Source: an uncultured Ruminococcus sp. (GTDB taxonomy: Bacteria > Bacillota > Clostridia > Oscillospirales > CAG-272). Taken from it: a stretch of 8,364 bases of DNA. Positions 1 to 5,669 of the stretch are shown piece by piece. Under the pieces are notes generated by a model. It saw only the letters and a list, made by a program, of their open reading frames with translations. It did no database searches and had not been told where the DNA came from. The DNA is taken from assembly GCA_902778205.1 (NCBI GenBank), contig CACYWX010000259.1:1-8364 (forward strand). The letters are read 5' to 3'. Position 1 is the first letter of the stretch. Each line of letters begins with the position of its first letter. The position numbers and the translations under genes were made by a program.

Positions 1-95
1 TGACCCGGAGGATCCGGGACGCGCTGGACGCCGGGGAATACGAGCAGTTCTACCGGAAATACCGGGACATTCTCGGCGAGCGGAATCCCGACTGA
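1..95 (+). CDS. tgt: C-terminal end of probable queuine tRNA-ribosyltransferase (partial)
   Basis: The frame is open from the left edge (first full codon at base 3) and ends at TGA 93-95, giving 30 residues. They form a charged helical tail with an RRIRDALDAGEYEQFYRKY core. The C-terminus of bacterial Tgt has the same pattern: a (M)xxIRxAI.. helix, a short acidic stretch, then F/Y..F..RY. Tgt exchanges guanine for the queuosine precursor in the anticodon of certain tRNAs. With only the tail visible the assignment rests on pattern resemblance, so another protein with a similar helical end cannot be excluded. The next gene starts 77 bp downstream on the same strand, so the two could be co-transcribed. 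Confidence 0.5.
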   Translation, partial: TRRIRDALDAGEYEQFYRKYRDILGERNPD

Positions 96-105
96 GAAGG
101 GTGAT

Positions 106-130
106 CTCCCGGAGGACTCTTTCCCGGGAG
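106..130 (+). other. Inverted repeat between tgt-like gene and lplA
   Basis: CTCCCGG (106-112) and CCGGGAG (124-130) form a perfect 7-bp stem around an 11-nt loop, just after the upstream stop codon. No T-run follows, so it is not a typical intrinsic terminator. It may be an mRNA processing or stability hairpin, or chance in GC-rich DNA. Confidence 0.35.
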
Positions 131-172
131 GGAACCTGAACGCATACAGCGGCTGCATTTGCCCGAACCATT

Positions 173-1150
173 ATGAAGCTTTATCTGAACGAATCCACCG
201 ATCCGTATTTCAATCTGGCGGCGGAGCAGGTCCTTCTGGATACGGAGGACGAGCCCGTCTTCATGCTCTGGCGGAACGACCGTGCGGTAATCCTGGGGCG
301 GAACCAGAACGCCTACGCGGAAATCAACCGTCCCTTCGCCGAGGAGCACGGCATCGCGGTGGTGCGCCGTCTGACCGGGGGCGGGGCGGTGTTCCACGAT
401 CTCGGCAACCTGAACTTCACCTTCATCGTGCCCCGGGAGGACTGTCCGGAGCTGGATTTCAACCGGTTCACCCGGCCCGTGGCGGACGCGCTCCGTCGTC
501 TGGGCGTTCCGGCGGAGATCTCCGGGCGCAACGATCTGACGGCGGAGGGGCGCAAGATCTCCGGCAACGCCCAGTGCGTATATAACGGCAAGGTCATGCA
601 CCACGGGACCCTGTTGTTTTCCGCGGATCTGTCCGAAATGGCGGGCGTCCTGCGGGTGGATCCGGAGAAAATGCGGAGCAAGGGCATCGGAAGCGTCCGG
701 TCCCGGGTGGGCAATCTGTCGGATTATCTGCCCGGCATGGACGTGCTCGACCTGAAGCGGATCCTGGAGGACAGCGTCGCCGAGGGACAGGAGGAGCAGG
801 TGGAGCGGACCGCCTTCTCCCCGGAGCAGACCGCGGCCGCCGAACGGCTGAAGCGGGACAAGTACGCTTCATGGGACTGGACCTGGGGGGCGTCTCCCGC
901 CTTCGGGAAAACCGTAAAAAAGCGGTTCCCCTTCGGCGGCGTGGAGCTGTCCTATGAAAGCGAGCACGGGATTCTGACCGAGGCGCGGTTCCGGGGGGAC
1001 TACTTCGGAATCCTGCCCACGGAGCAGCTGGAGGAGGCCCTGAGGGGATGCCGTCTGGTCCGGGAGGAGCTGGCCGCCCGCCTGCGGGACGTGGGGCAGT
1101 ACATCCACGGCGCGTCCCCGGAGGACATCGCGGAGATGTTTGAACAGTAA
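173..1150 (+). CDS. lplA: Lipoate-protein ligase A, two-domain type
   Basis: The 325-aa product should adenylate free lipoate (or octanoate) and transfer it to a lysine of lipoyl domains such as GcvH or 2-oxoacid dehydrogenase E2, in the cytoplasm. Family signatures are clear: the N-terminal DPYFNLAAEQ segment (10-19), the lipoate-binding RRLTGGGAVFHD loop (65-76), N79-N81, and GRKISGNAQ (126-134), in which K128 matches the active-site lysine of LplA. These are followed by HHGTLLFSADL and a SVRSRVGNL motif. Residues from about 235 to the end match the accessory C-terminal domain (FGGVELSYESEHG..), so this is the bidomain, self-sufficient type. ATG 173 is the only possible start, because an in-frame stop lies at 137-139. 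Unusually, no good Shine-Dalgarno sequence precedes it. The gene is followed directly by a terminator hairpin. Confidence 0.93.
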   Translation: MKLYLNESTDPYFNLAAEQVLLDTEDEPVFMLWRNDRAVILGRNQNAYAEINRPFAEEHGIAVVRRLTGGGAVFHDLGNLNFTFIVPREDCPELDFNRFTRPVADALRRLGVPAEISGRNDLTAEGRKISGNAQCVYNGKVMHHGTLLFSADLSEMAGVLRVDPEKMRSKGIGSVRSRVGNLSDYLPGMDVLDLKRILEDSVAEGQEEQVERTAFSPEQTAAAERLKRDKYASWDWTWGASPAFGKTVKKRFPFGGVELSYESEHGILTEARFRGDYFGILPTEQLEEALRGCRLVREELAARLRDVGQYIHGASPEDIAEMFEQ

Positions 1151-1193
1151 AAACCCGGCGCGGATCCTGATTTTGGATCAACGCGCCGGTTTT
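1151..1193 (+). terminator. Intrinsic terminator after lplA
   Basis: CCGGCGCG (1155-1162) pairs with CGCGCCGG (1182-1189). The stem continues inward with GATCC (1163-1167) and GGATC (1175-1179), leaving a 2-nt AA bulge at 1180-1181 and a 7-nt loop. TTTT (1190-1193) follows, and AAA (1151-1153) precedes the stem. It starts immediately after the lplA stop codon. The next gene begins only 20 bp beyond it and has no obvious promoter of its own, so that gene may depend on read-through. Confidence 0.8.
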
Positions 1194-1200
1194 CCCGTAT

Positions 1201-1207
1201 GGGGAGG
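1201..1207 (+). promoter_or_regulatory. Ribosome binding site fixing the start of the kinase gene
   Basis: GGGGAGG (1201-1207) lies 6 nt before ATG 1214. An in-frame ATG at 1199 overlaps this site and has no ribosome binding site of its own, so 1214 is the preferred start. Confidence 0.8.
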
Positions 1208-1213
1208 TTTTTC

Positions 1214-1750
1214 ATGATTGTCATTCTGAACGGCCCGTCCAGCTCGGGAAAGACCACCCTCTCCCGCGCCTTGCAGAAGATCTGGCCGAAGCCCCTCTAC
1301 TATTTCTCCTACGACACGGAGGACTGGTACACCGCGCCCTTCTCCGCCACGGGACGGGATTTCCCCGATCCGGAGCGGCCGGGTGAGCTTCTGGATCCCG
1401 TGCGGGACTTTCTCTCCGTCATGTACCTGTCCGCGGCGGCGGTGGACCGCTCGGGCAGGGACGCGGTGATCGACAACTGCCTCTTCGACACGGAGGATAT
1501 TTACCCGCTGTCCCGGGAGATCCTCGGGGACTGCCGCACGTTCTTCGTCCGCGTCGACGTGTCCCCGGCGGTTCTCGAGGCCCGGGAGAAGGCCCGCGGA
1601 GACCGGGCGCCCGGCAAGGCCCTGTGGCAGTCCCTGCACCGGATCCCCCGGGAGGACGCCGCCTACGATCTGATCCTCGACGGCGAACGGCCCCCGGACG
1701 AATCCGCCGCCGCCATCCTCCGGGCCGTTTGCGGGGAGGAGAACAGCTGA
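1214..1750 (+). CDS. Chloramphenicol phosphotransferase-like P-loop kinase
   Basis: The 178-aa product has the length and layout of the chloramphenicol 3-O-phosphotransferase-like family. MIVILNGPSSSGKT carries a Walker A motif at residues 7-14. SYD34TED aligns with the segment that holds the catalytic aspartate in the Streptomyces venezuelae enzyme. AVIDNCLFD is a Walker B-like strand. RGDRAPGKALWQSLHRI, followed by YDLILDG, matches the conserved lid and C-terminal strand of the family. It should be a cytoplasmic ATP-dependent small-molecule kinase. Most family members outside antibiotic producers have unknown substrates, so resistance is not implied. It sits 20 bp after the lplA terminator, and its TGA ends one base before the end of the opposing SGNH gene. 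Other nucleoside- or gluconate-kinase-like folds are less likely. Confidence 0.82.
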   Translation: MIVILNGPSSSGKTTLSRALQKIWPKPLYYFSYDTEDWYTAPFSATGRDFPDPERPGELLDPVRDFLSVMYLSAAAVDRSGRDAVIDNCLFDTEDIYPLSREILGDCRTFFVRVDVSPAVLEAREKARGDRAPGKALWQSLHRIPREDAAYDLILDGERPPDESAAAILRAVCGEENS

Positions 1751-1751
1751 T

Positions 1752-2527
1752 TCACCACTTTCGCTCGGCGTTATGCCAGGGGGTACCGATGAAGCCCACC
1801 TGGGCGAAGTCCTCGGGGTTGTTCCGGATGATCCAGTCGATGTAGCTCATAGTCATCTGCGCGGTGAGAAGGTAGCCGGCGGGATTCATGTGGCCGCCCA
1901 GGAAGAAGTTGAATTTGAACGCCGCGTCGTAGACGGGTCCGTACTTCCACAGGTCGATGACGTAGGTGTAGTCGAAGAGCTCCGCCAGATCGTACAGGAG
2001 CTTCGCGTGCTCCAGCTTGATCATGTCGGAGGGGTTGTCCCGGTATTTCACGGACTCCCGGGGCATGGTCATGAGGAAGAACCGGGCCTTCGGCTGGATG
2101 GCCTTGTACTTCTGGATGATCTTCGCATACATGCCGGCGACGGTGGGCTTGTTGTTCTCGGGATTCTCCACGTCCACGTCGGCGGCGGAGCCCAGCTCCT
2201 GCCTCAGCCCGAAGAGGTCGTTGACGCCTAAGGCGAACACGTAGGCCTGCGCCGCCTTGTCCGGATCCCAGACGCCGTTGTCCGCGCCCCAGGATTCCAG
2301 GTACTCCTTCGCCGTCATGCCGCCCCGGGAGAAGTTGTACGCCTTCAGCCCCGCGGCCCGTGCGATGTACTGTCCCCAGGAGTATTCGTAGAGGATTCGA
2401 ACTCGCCGGAGGACAGGCTGTCCCCCACGAAGGCCATGGTCCGGAAGATCCCGGTGAAGCCTCCGTCCGGCTTGATGACGTCCAGCGGTCTTTCGTCCGG
2501 GTTGGCGTAGAATTTCGTGATGTCCAT
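1752..2527 (-). pseudogene. SGNH/GDSL-type hydrolase, frameshifted
   Basis: The gene is read in two frames. The N-terminal part starts at ATG 2527, after AGGAAAGGA (2537-2545), and contains AFVGDSLSSGEFE with the GDS37L nucleophile serine of SGNH hydrolases. It loses frame near 2393-2396. The rest continues in another frame as LYEYSWGQY, then NFSRGGMTAKEY (block II glycine), ALGVND (block III asparagine) and FLGGHMNPAGY (block V histidine, with Gly where the usual DxxH has Asp), to TGA at 1752. From my recollection of related proteins, about 13-15 residues normally lie between the FES and EYSWGQ motifs; they are absent here, and the frame change fits a loss of 3n+1 nt (about 40 or 43). The intact protein would be about 270 aa, probably a cytoplasmic esterase or carbohydrate deacetylase. 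It is either a true pseudogene or an assembly error; all other motifs are intact. Confidence 0.82.
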
Positions 2528-2554
2528 ATGTGCGTATCCTTTCCTGTTTTCATG

Positions 2555-2568
2555 CTCCCCTGAGGGAG
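2555..2568 (-). other. Short hairpin in the leader of the SGNH gene
   Basis: CTCCC (2555-2559) and GGGAG (2564-2568) pair around a 4-nt loop, between the -10 box and the ribosome binding site of the minus-strand gene. Read on the plus strand it is followed by TTTT, but no plus-strand gene lies upstream to terminate. The role is unknown. Confidence 0.4.
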
Positions 2569-2576
2569 TTTTATTC

Positions 2577-2605
2577 ATTATAGCACAGCCGGCGGGATTT
2601 TTAAA
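2577..2605 (-). promoter_or_regulatory. Promoter of the SGNH hydrolase gene
   Basis: On the minus strand a perfect TATAAT (2582-2577) carries an extended -10 TG, spaced one base upstream. It lies 17 bp downstream of TTTAAA (2605-2600), a weak -35. The start codon is about 50 bp further on. The -35 region touches the left end of repeat copy A. Confidence 0.7.
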
Positions 2606-2723
2606 TGCGGCAGCAAACGAAACGTTGGTTTTCAAACGTGCAGCTGCCGGAACCCCTGACCGGCTTGGTTATCAGCTGCAGGATACCAATTCCGACAAGC
2701 TTTCGTTTGTTGGTGGAGTAATA
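2604..2723 (+). repeat. 120-bp dispersed repeat, copy A
   Basis: This copy matches the reverse complement of 5550-5669 at 106 of 120 positions without gaps. Its ends form imperfect terminal inverted repeats: CAGCAAACGAAA (2611-2622) can pair with TTTCGTTTGTTG (2701-2712) through 12 pairs, one of them G-U. An alternative local hairpin pairs CGGCAGC (2608-2614) with GCTGCCG (2643-2649), and inside it ACGTT (2622-2626) with AACGT (2635-2639). The copy sits between two divergent promoters and points toward the 2H phosphoesterase gene. It carries a chance 38-codon open frame (2605-2721), but the differences between copies do not look protein-coding. A MITE-like element or a structured RNA leader are both possible; no transposase is visible. 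Confidence 0.85.
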
Positions 2724-2741
2724 ATAAGCGGGCCGCCGGTC

Positions 2742-2770
2742 TTGACAAACCGCCCGGAATCGGTTATAAT
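2742..2770 (+). promoter_or_regulatory. Consensus sigma70-type promoter of the 2H phosphoesterase gene
   Basis: A perfect TTGACA (2742-2747) and a perfect TATAAT (2765-2770) are separated by exactly 17 bp. The start codon lies 67 bp after the -10, leaving a leader of about 60 nt with a hairpin in it. This is the strongest-looking promoter in the window. Confidence 0.92.
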
Positions 2771-2788
2771 CAACAAAATCAATACAGT

Positions 2789-2818
2789 CTGTTCTCCGGC
2801 AATTCCTGTCGGAGACAG
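2789..2818 (+). other. Leader hairpin upstream of the 2H phosphoesterase gene
   Basis: CTG-T-TCTCCG (2789-2798) pairs with CGGAGACAG (2810-2818), leaving one bulged T and an 11-nt loop. It lies between the predicted transcription start and AGGAGG (2827-2832). No T-run follows, so it is a 5'-UTR structure rather than a terminator. Confidence 0.55.
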
Positions 2819-2837
2819 GCTTTCATAGGAGGACGGT

Positions 2838-3368
2838 ATGGCGGAGAAGATGATCGTGCTCATGGCGGATCTGGACCGCGCGTCCCAGGAGCGCATGGCT
2901 GGATGGTACGGGGAGCTGAGGCAGGCGGGCTTCACCGGGACCCAGACGCCGGGGCTCCCCTATCACATCAGCCTTGCCGTGTTCGCGCCGGAGGAGGAGG
3001 ACGCCGCCCTCGCGCTGACACGGAAGGCCGCGGCGGAGTTCGCCCCGTTTCCGGTGCACATCAGCCACGTCGGGATCTTCTCCCCGGGCCGGGTCCTGTT
3101 CGGCGCGCCGGAGAACAACGCCTCCCTGACGGCGCTCCACGACGCCTGCGAGCCGAAGCCCGATCCGGAGAAGCCCTGGACGCCCCACGCGACGGTGCTG
3201 ATCGACGAACCGGAGACCGTCTGCGCGGCCGTTCCCGTTCTGCTCCGGTCCTTCTCGCCCTTCGTGGGGACCGTGGACGCCCTGCACCTGTGCGCCTTCT
3301 GGCCGACCCGGGAAATCGCCCGGCTGGAGCTGCGCGGTCCCGCGGCAGTCCCTCCGGAGCTCTCATAA
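2838..3368 (+). CDS. 2H phosphoesterase superfamily protein (2'-5' RNA ligase-like)
   Basis: The 176-aa product has the two histidine signatures of the 2H superfamily: H43-I-S45 in LPYHISLAVF and H117-A-T119 in TPHATVLID, about 70 residues apart as expected for the internally duplicated fold. Members cleave or form 2'-5' phosphodiester bonds, or open cyclic nucleotide phosphates; the physiological substrate in bacteria is usually unknown. The protein is soluble, with no signal peptide. ATG 2838 follows AGGAGG (2827-2832) by 5 nt. The gene is a single transcription unit with its own consensus promoter, divergent from the SGNH gene and convergent with the GH95-like gene. The family assignment is firm; the substrate cannot be inferred from the neighbours. 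Confidence 0.85.
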   Translation: MAEKMIVLMADLDRASQERMAGWYGELRQAGFTGTQTPGLPYHISLAVFAPEEEDAALALTRKAAAEFAPFPVHISHVGIFSPGRVLFGAPENNASLTALHDACEPKPDPEKPWTPHATVLIDEPETVCAAVPVLLRSFSPFVGTVDALHLCAFWPTREIARLELRGPAAVPPELS

Positions 3369-3376
3369 ACCCGCAT

Positions 3377-3415
3377 CCCGCCCGCTCCGATGATACGATC
3401 CGGAACGGGCGGATT
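3377..3415 (+). terminator. Possible terminator between convergent genes
   Basis: CCGCCCG (3377-3383) pairs with CGGGCGG (3405-3411). Inside, TCCG (3385-3388) pairs with CGGA (3400-3403). Only a short TTT (3413-3415) follows on the plus strand, so termination may be weak. On the minus strand, where it would serve the GH95-like gene, no clear U-tract follows. Confidence 0.5.
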
Positions 3416-3423
3416 TCATCGTC

Positions 3424-5517
3424 TCACCCGCGGTGCACAGATACAAGATCGCCGGGCTTCGTTTCGATGTCGGTGAACTCCCCGTCGAGAGGGATCGCAG
3501 TCCCGTTCACCACGGCGCGGTATCCGTCCCCGGGCTTCTCCAGCCGCAGGGTCCGCCCCTTTTCGCTCCGGATTTCGGCCCGGATCTCCCCGTCCTTCAG
3601 CTCCGCATCCACCAGGAAGGCCCCGTCGGCCCGCAGTCCATGGAAGGAGGCGTCCAGCTTTCGGTCCCAGCAGGGGAAGAGTCGCAGGATCCCCTCGTGG
3701 CTCTGCATCAGCATCTCGTTGACCAGCCCCGGCACCGCCGCGCTGTTCTCCAGTCCGCCGCCGCCGTACCGGAACATGCCGTTGGGCAGGGCGCGCTTTT
3801 CGACGACCTCATGCAGATGGGCGAGAATCTCCTCCGGGGCGTATCCCAGCCGCGCTGCCATGGGATAATAGGAGCAGAAGCGGTTGTGGCTGTCCCAGAT
3901 GGCGAGCCGCCGGTGGGTGTTCTTCGCCGCCTCGTACAGCTCCGGCGTCGTGGTTTTTCCCACCTGACCGATGGGATAGATGTATTCGATGGTCAGCTCC
4001 CGCAGAACGTCGCTTCCGTCGATCCCCCGCAGAACGGGCTCCCCCTCGTACTCCATGATGTCCGCCATGGGAAGATGGTCCAGAATGTGCCGCCACTTCG
4101 TGATCCGCTCTTCGTTCAGCCCCAGCTCTTCGGACAGATCGATCATCAGGGTGAAGAGCATCCGGACCAGGCCCCGGGAGAGGATGGGATTCTTGTCGTC
4201 CTGGCCCTCCGGCATTACGTCGGGACCGGCATACCACGCCACTTCGTTCAGCGCGTCGTTATAGATCTGATACGCGCCGTCCTCAAAGACCAGATAGTCC
4301 TCCCAGAAATCCGCCACGGCCAGCAGGAAGTCGTAGTACTCCCGCCGCGCGAACTCTGTGTCCCGGGTGGCGTACCAGTGGAGCATGGGCACCACCGCGG
4401 CATAGGCTCCGTTGCTCTTCTGGCCTAAGAACAGGTGTCCGTGCTCCTTGGTGTCGGGCCGCTCGTCGGTTTCCATGCCGAGGGGACCGATCCCCACCGG
4501 GAAGAACGCGCCCCGGACCCCGAGAAACTCCCGCGCGTACCGTCTGGCCCGCGGCAGGAAGTCGTTCAGCGGCGCGGCATAGCATTCGATCAGCTCCGGA
4601 TGGTTCGACGCGGCGAGAGCGTAGAAGGGCGCCTCGTAGTTGTAGTTCAGGTGGTAGTCCCCGAACCATCCCATGCCGTCCGCCGTGGAGTACGCGCCCC
4701 ACAGGCCGGGCGGGAATTTTTTGTTCCGGGCACAGCAGGCCACGGCGTAAAGTCCCGCGTACCAGTACATCTCCGGCTCGTCCACGGGCAGGGAGACCCC
4801 GCTCTTCGACCAGAAGCCCTTCCACCACGCAGCGTGGGACGCGAGAAGCCGTTCGCAGGCTCCCTCGTCCAGCGCGGCCGCCCGTTCCAGCGTCTGACTC
4901 CGCCAGGCCGCCGTGTCGTGGTTGGTCCCGGTGCAGACGGCCCAGACGATCCGCTCCTTCCCGTCCGCCGCGGTCCGGGAGATCGTCTTCAGGGCGCAGA
5001 TCCCCCAGGTGGGGAACCGGCAGGCCGGGGTGTCGAAGCCGCGGATCCTGTAGGACACGTCCCCCTCGCGCCCGCCCTCCGTCACGGCCTCGCAGCCCTC
5101 CAGAGGCAGCAGCGACAGGGACGCGGACGTCATGGGGAAGGAGTGCTCCAGCTCGATGAGGATCGTGTTCTCCTCCGCGCAGACGGTGGCCCTGAGATCC
5201 GCGGAGAAGCGCCCGGCCTTCAGATGGAGGGCTATGTACGCCTCGTCCAGATCCTCCTCCGCCCGGTATTCCGCGTAGGCCATCTGGGGGAGAAGCAGCT
5301 CCGCCAGTCCGAGAGGAGCCAGTCCCCCTCTCTCCTCCACATAGACCCTGCCGTCCGCCTTCCAGAAATCCGCCTTCCCGATATAGAGGCGCACCCGGTC
5401 GGGGGTACCGGCCAGCATAAGGGTCGTGTCGCCGTTGCCCGTGAAGGCCCCGTCGGGAAGCGTCGCGGACGGCGTGTCCTTTGCGGGATGCGGGATCGTG
5501 AAAATATGTCTGTTCAT
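3424..5517 (-). CDS. GH95-like glycoside hydrolase (alpha-L-fucosidase/galactosidase family relative)
   Basis: The 697-aa product shows the GH95 layout: an N-terminal beta domain beginning with GAFTGNGD (23-30), an alpha/alpha barrel, and a C-terminal beta domain after about residue 610. GDYHLN291YN293 matches the pair of asparagines that help activate water in the Bifidobacterium enzyme. E425 (NDALNEVAW) is a candidate acid. NEMLMQSHEGILRLFP (600-615) and LRADGAFLVDAEL (628-640) are typical of the family's C-terminal part. The residue aligning without gaps to the usual catalytic Asp is E590 (GGLENS), so this is a divergent member and the sugar specificity is open. There is no signal peptide; it should act on imported oligosaccharides. 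ATG 5517 follows AGGAGG (5529-5524). It lies 150 bp after the GH3 gene, probably in its operon, with repeat copy B between them. Confidence 0.82.
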   Translation of the reverse strand: MNRHIFTIPHPAKDTPSATLPDGAFTGNGDTTLMLAGTPDRVRLYIGKADFWKADGRVYVEERGGLAPLGLAELLLPQMAYAEYRAEEDLDEAYIALHLKAGRFSADLRATVCAEENTILIELEHSFPMTSASLSLLPLEGCEAVTEGGREGDVSYRIRGFDTPACRFPTWGICALKTISRTAADGKERIVWAVCTGTNHDTAAWRSQTLERAAALDEGACERLLASHAAWWKGFWSKSGVSLPVDEPEMYWYAGLYAVACCARNKKFPPGLWGAYSTADGMGWFGDYHLNYNYEAPFYALAASNHPELIECYAAPLNDFLPRARRYAREFLGVRGAFFPVGIGPLGMETDERPDTKEHGHLFLGQKSNGAYAAVVPMLHWYATRDTEFARREYYDFLLAVADFWEDYLVFEDGAYQIYNDALNEVAWYAGPDVMPEGQDDKNPILSRGLVRMLFTLMIDLSEELGLNEERITKWRHILDHLPMADIMEYEGEPVLRGIDGSDVLRELTIEYIYPIGQVGKTTTPELYEAAKNTHRRLAIWDSHNRFCSYYPMAARLGYAPEEILAHLHEVVEKRALPNGMFRYGGGGLENSAAVPGLVNEMLMQSHEGILRLFPCWDRKLDASFHGLRADGAFLVDAELKDGEIRAEIRSEKGRTLRLEKPGDGYRAVVNGTAIPLDGEFTDIETKPGDLVSVHRG

Positions 5518-5549
5518 GCTCTTCCTCCTGATTGTCTCCTGTCAGACCG

Positions 5550-5669
5550 TATTGCTCCGCCAACAAACAAAGACTTGTCGGAATTGGTATCCTGCAGCTG
5601 AAAATCAAGCCGGTCAGGGGCTCCGGCAGCTGTACGTCTGAAACCCGACGTTCGGTTTGCTGCCGCATT
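5550..5669 (-). repeat. 120-bp dispersed repeat, copy B
   Basis: This is the inverted partner of 2604-2723 (88% identical, no gaps). On the minus strand it begins inside the TAA stop codon of the GH3 gene (5670-5668) and ends 32 bp before the GH95-like start codon, so it fills most of that gap. The local hairpin is kept: the outer CGGCAGC/GCTGCCG stem is unchanged, and the inner stem is ACGTC/GACGT in place of ACGTT/AACGT, a double change that preserves pairing. I see no promoter boxes at proper spacing within or after it. As in copy A, it points toward the downstream gene. Confidence 0.85.

Noticed and set aside
1199..1213. Upstream ATG for the kinase gene
   Set aside because: It would overlap the ribosome binding site at 1201-1207; ATG 1214 has proper spacing and gives the family's usual N-terminus.
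2554..2573. Terminator-like hairpin plus T-run on the plus strand
   Set aside because: The stem is only 5-6 bp and no plus-strand gene lies upstream; it is better viewed as part of the SGNH leader.
2605..2721. A 38-codon open frame (ATG to TAA) exactly spanning repeat copy A
   Set aside because: Of the 14 differences between copies in this frame, 9 fall on the first codon position, 1 on the second and 4 on the third. Copy B lacks the stop and there is no ribosome binding site. This is not a coding pattern.
2903..3868. Plus-strand open frame overlapping the 2H phosphoesterase and the GH95-like 3' end
   Set aside because: It is out of frame with the HxS/HxT motifs, Arg/Pro-rich and crosses a probable terminator.
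4435..5601. Long plus-strand open frame opposite the GH95-like gene
   Set aside because: It mirrors the real gene and has no domain motifs; a shadow frame.
4283..5668. Long minus-strand open frame starting in repeat copy B and overlapping the GH95-like gene
   Set aside because: It is Arg/Gly-rich without recognisable motifs and lies in another frame of a clearly conserved gene; an artefact of high GC.
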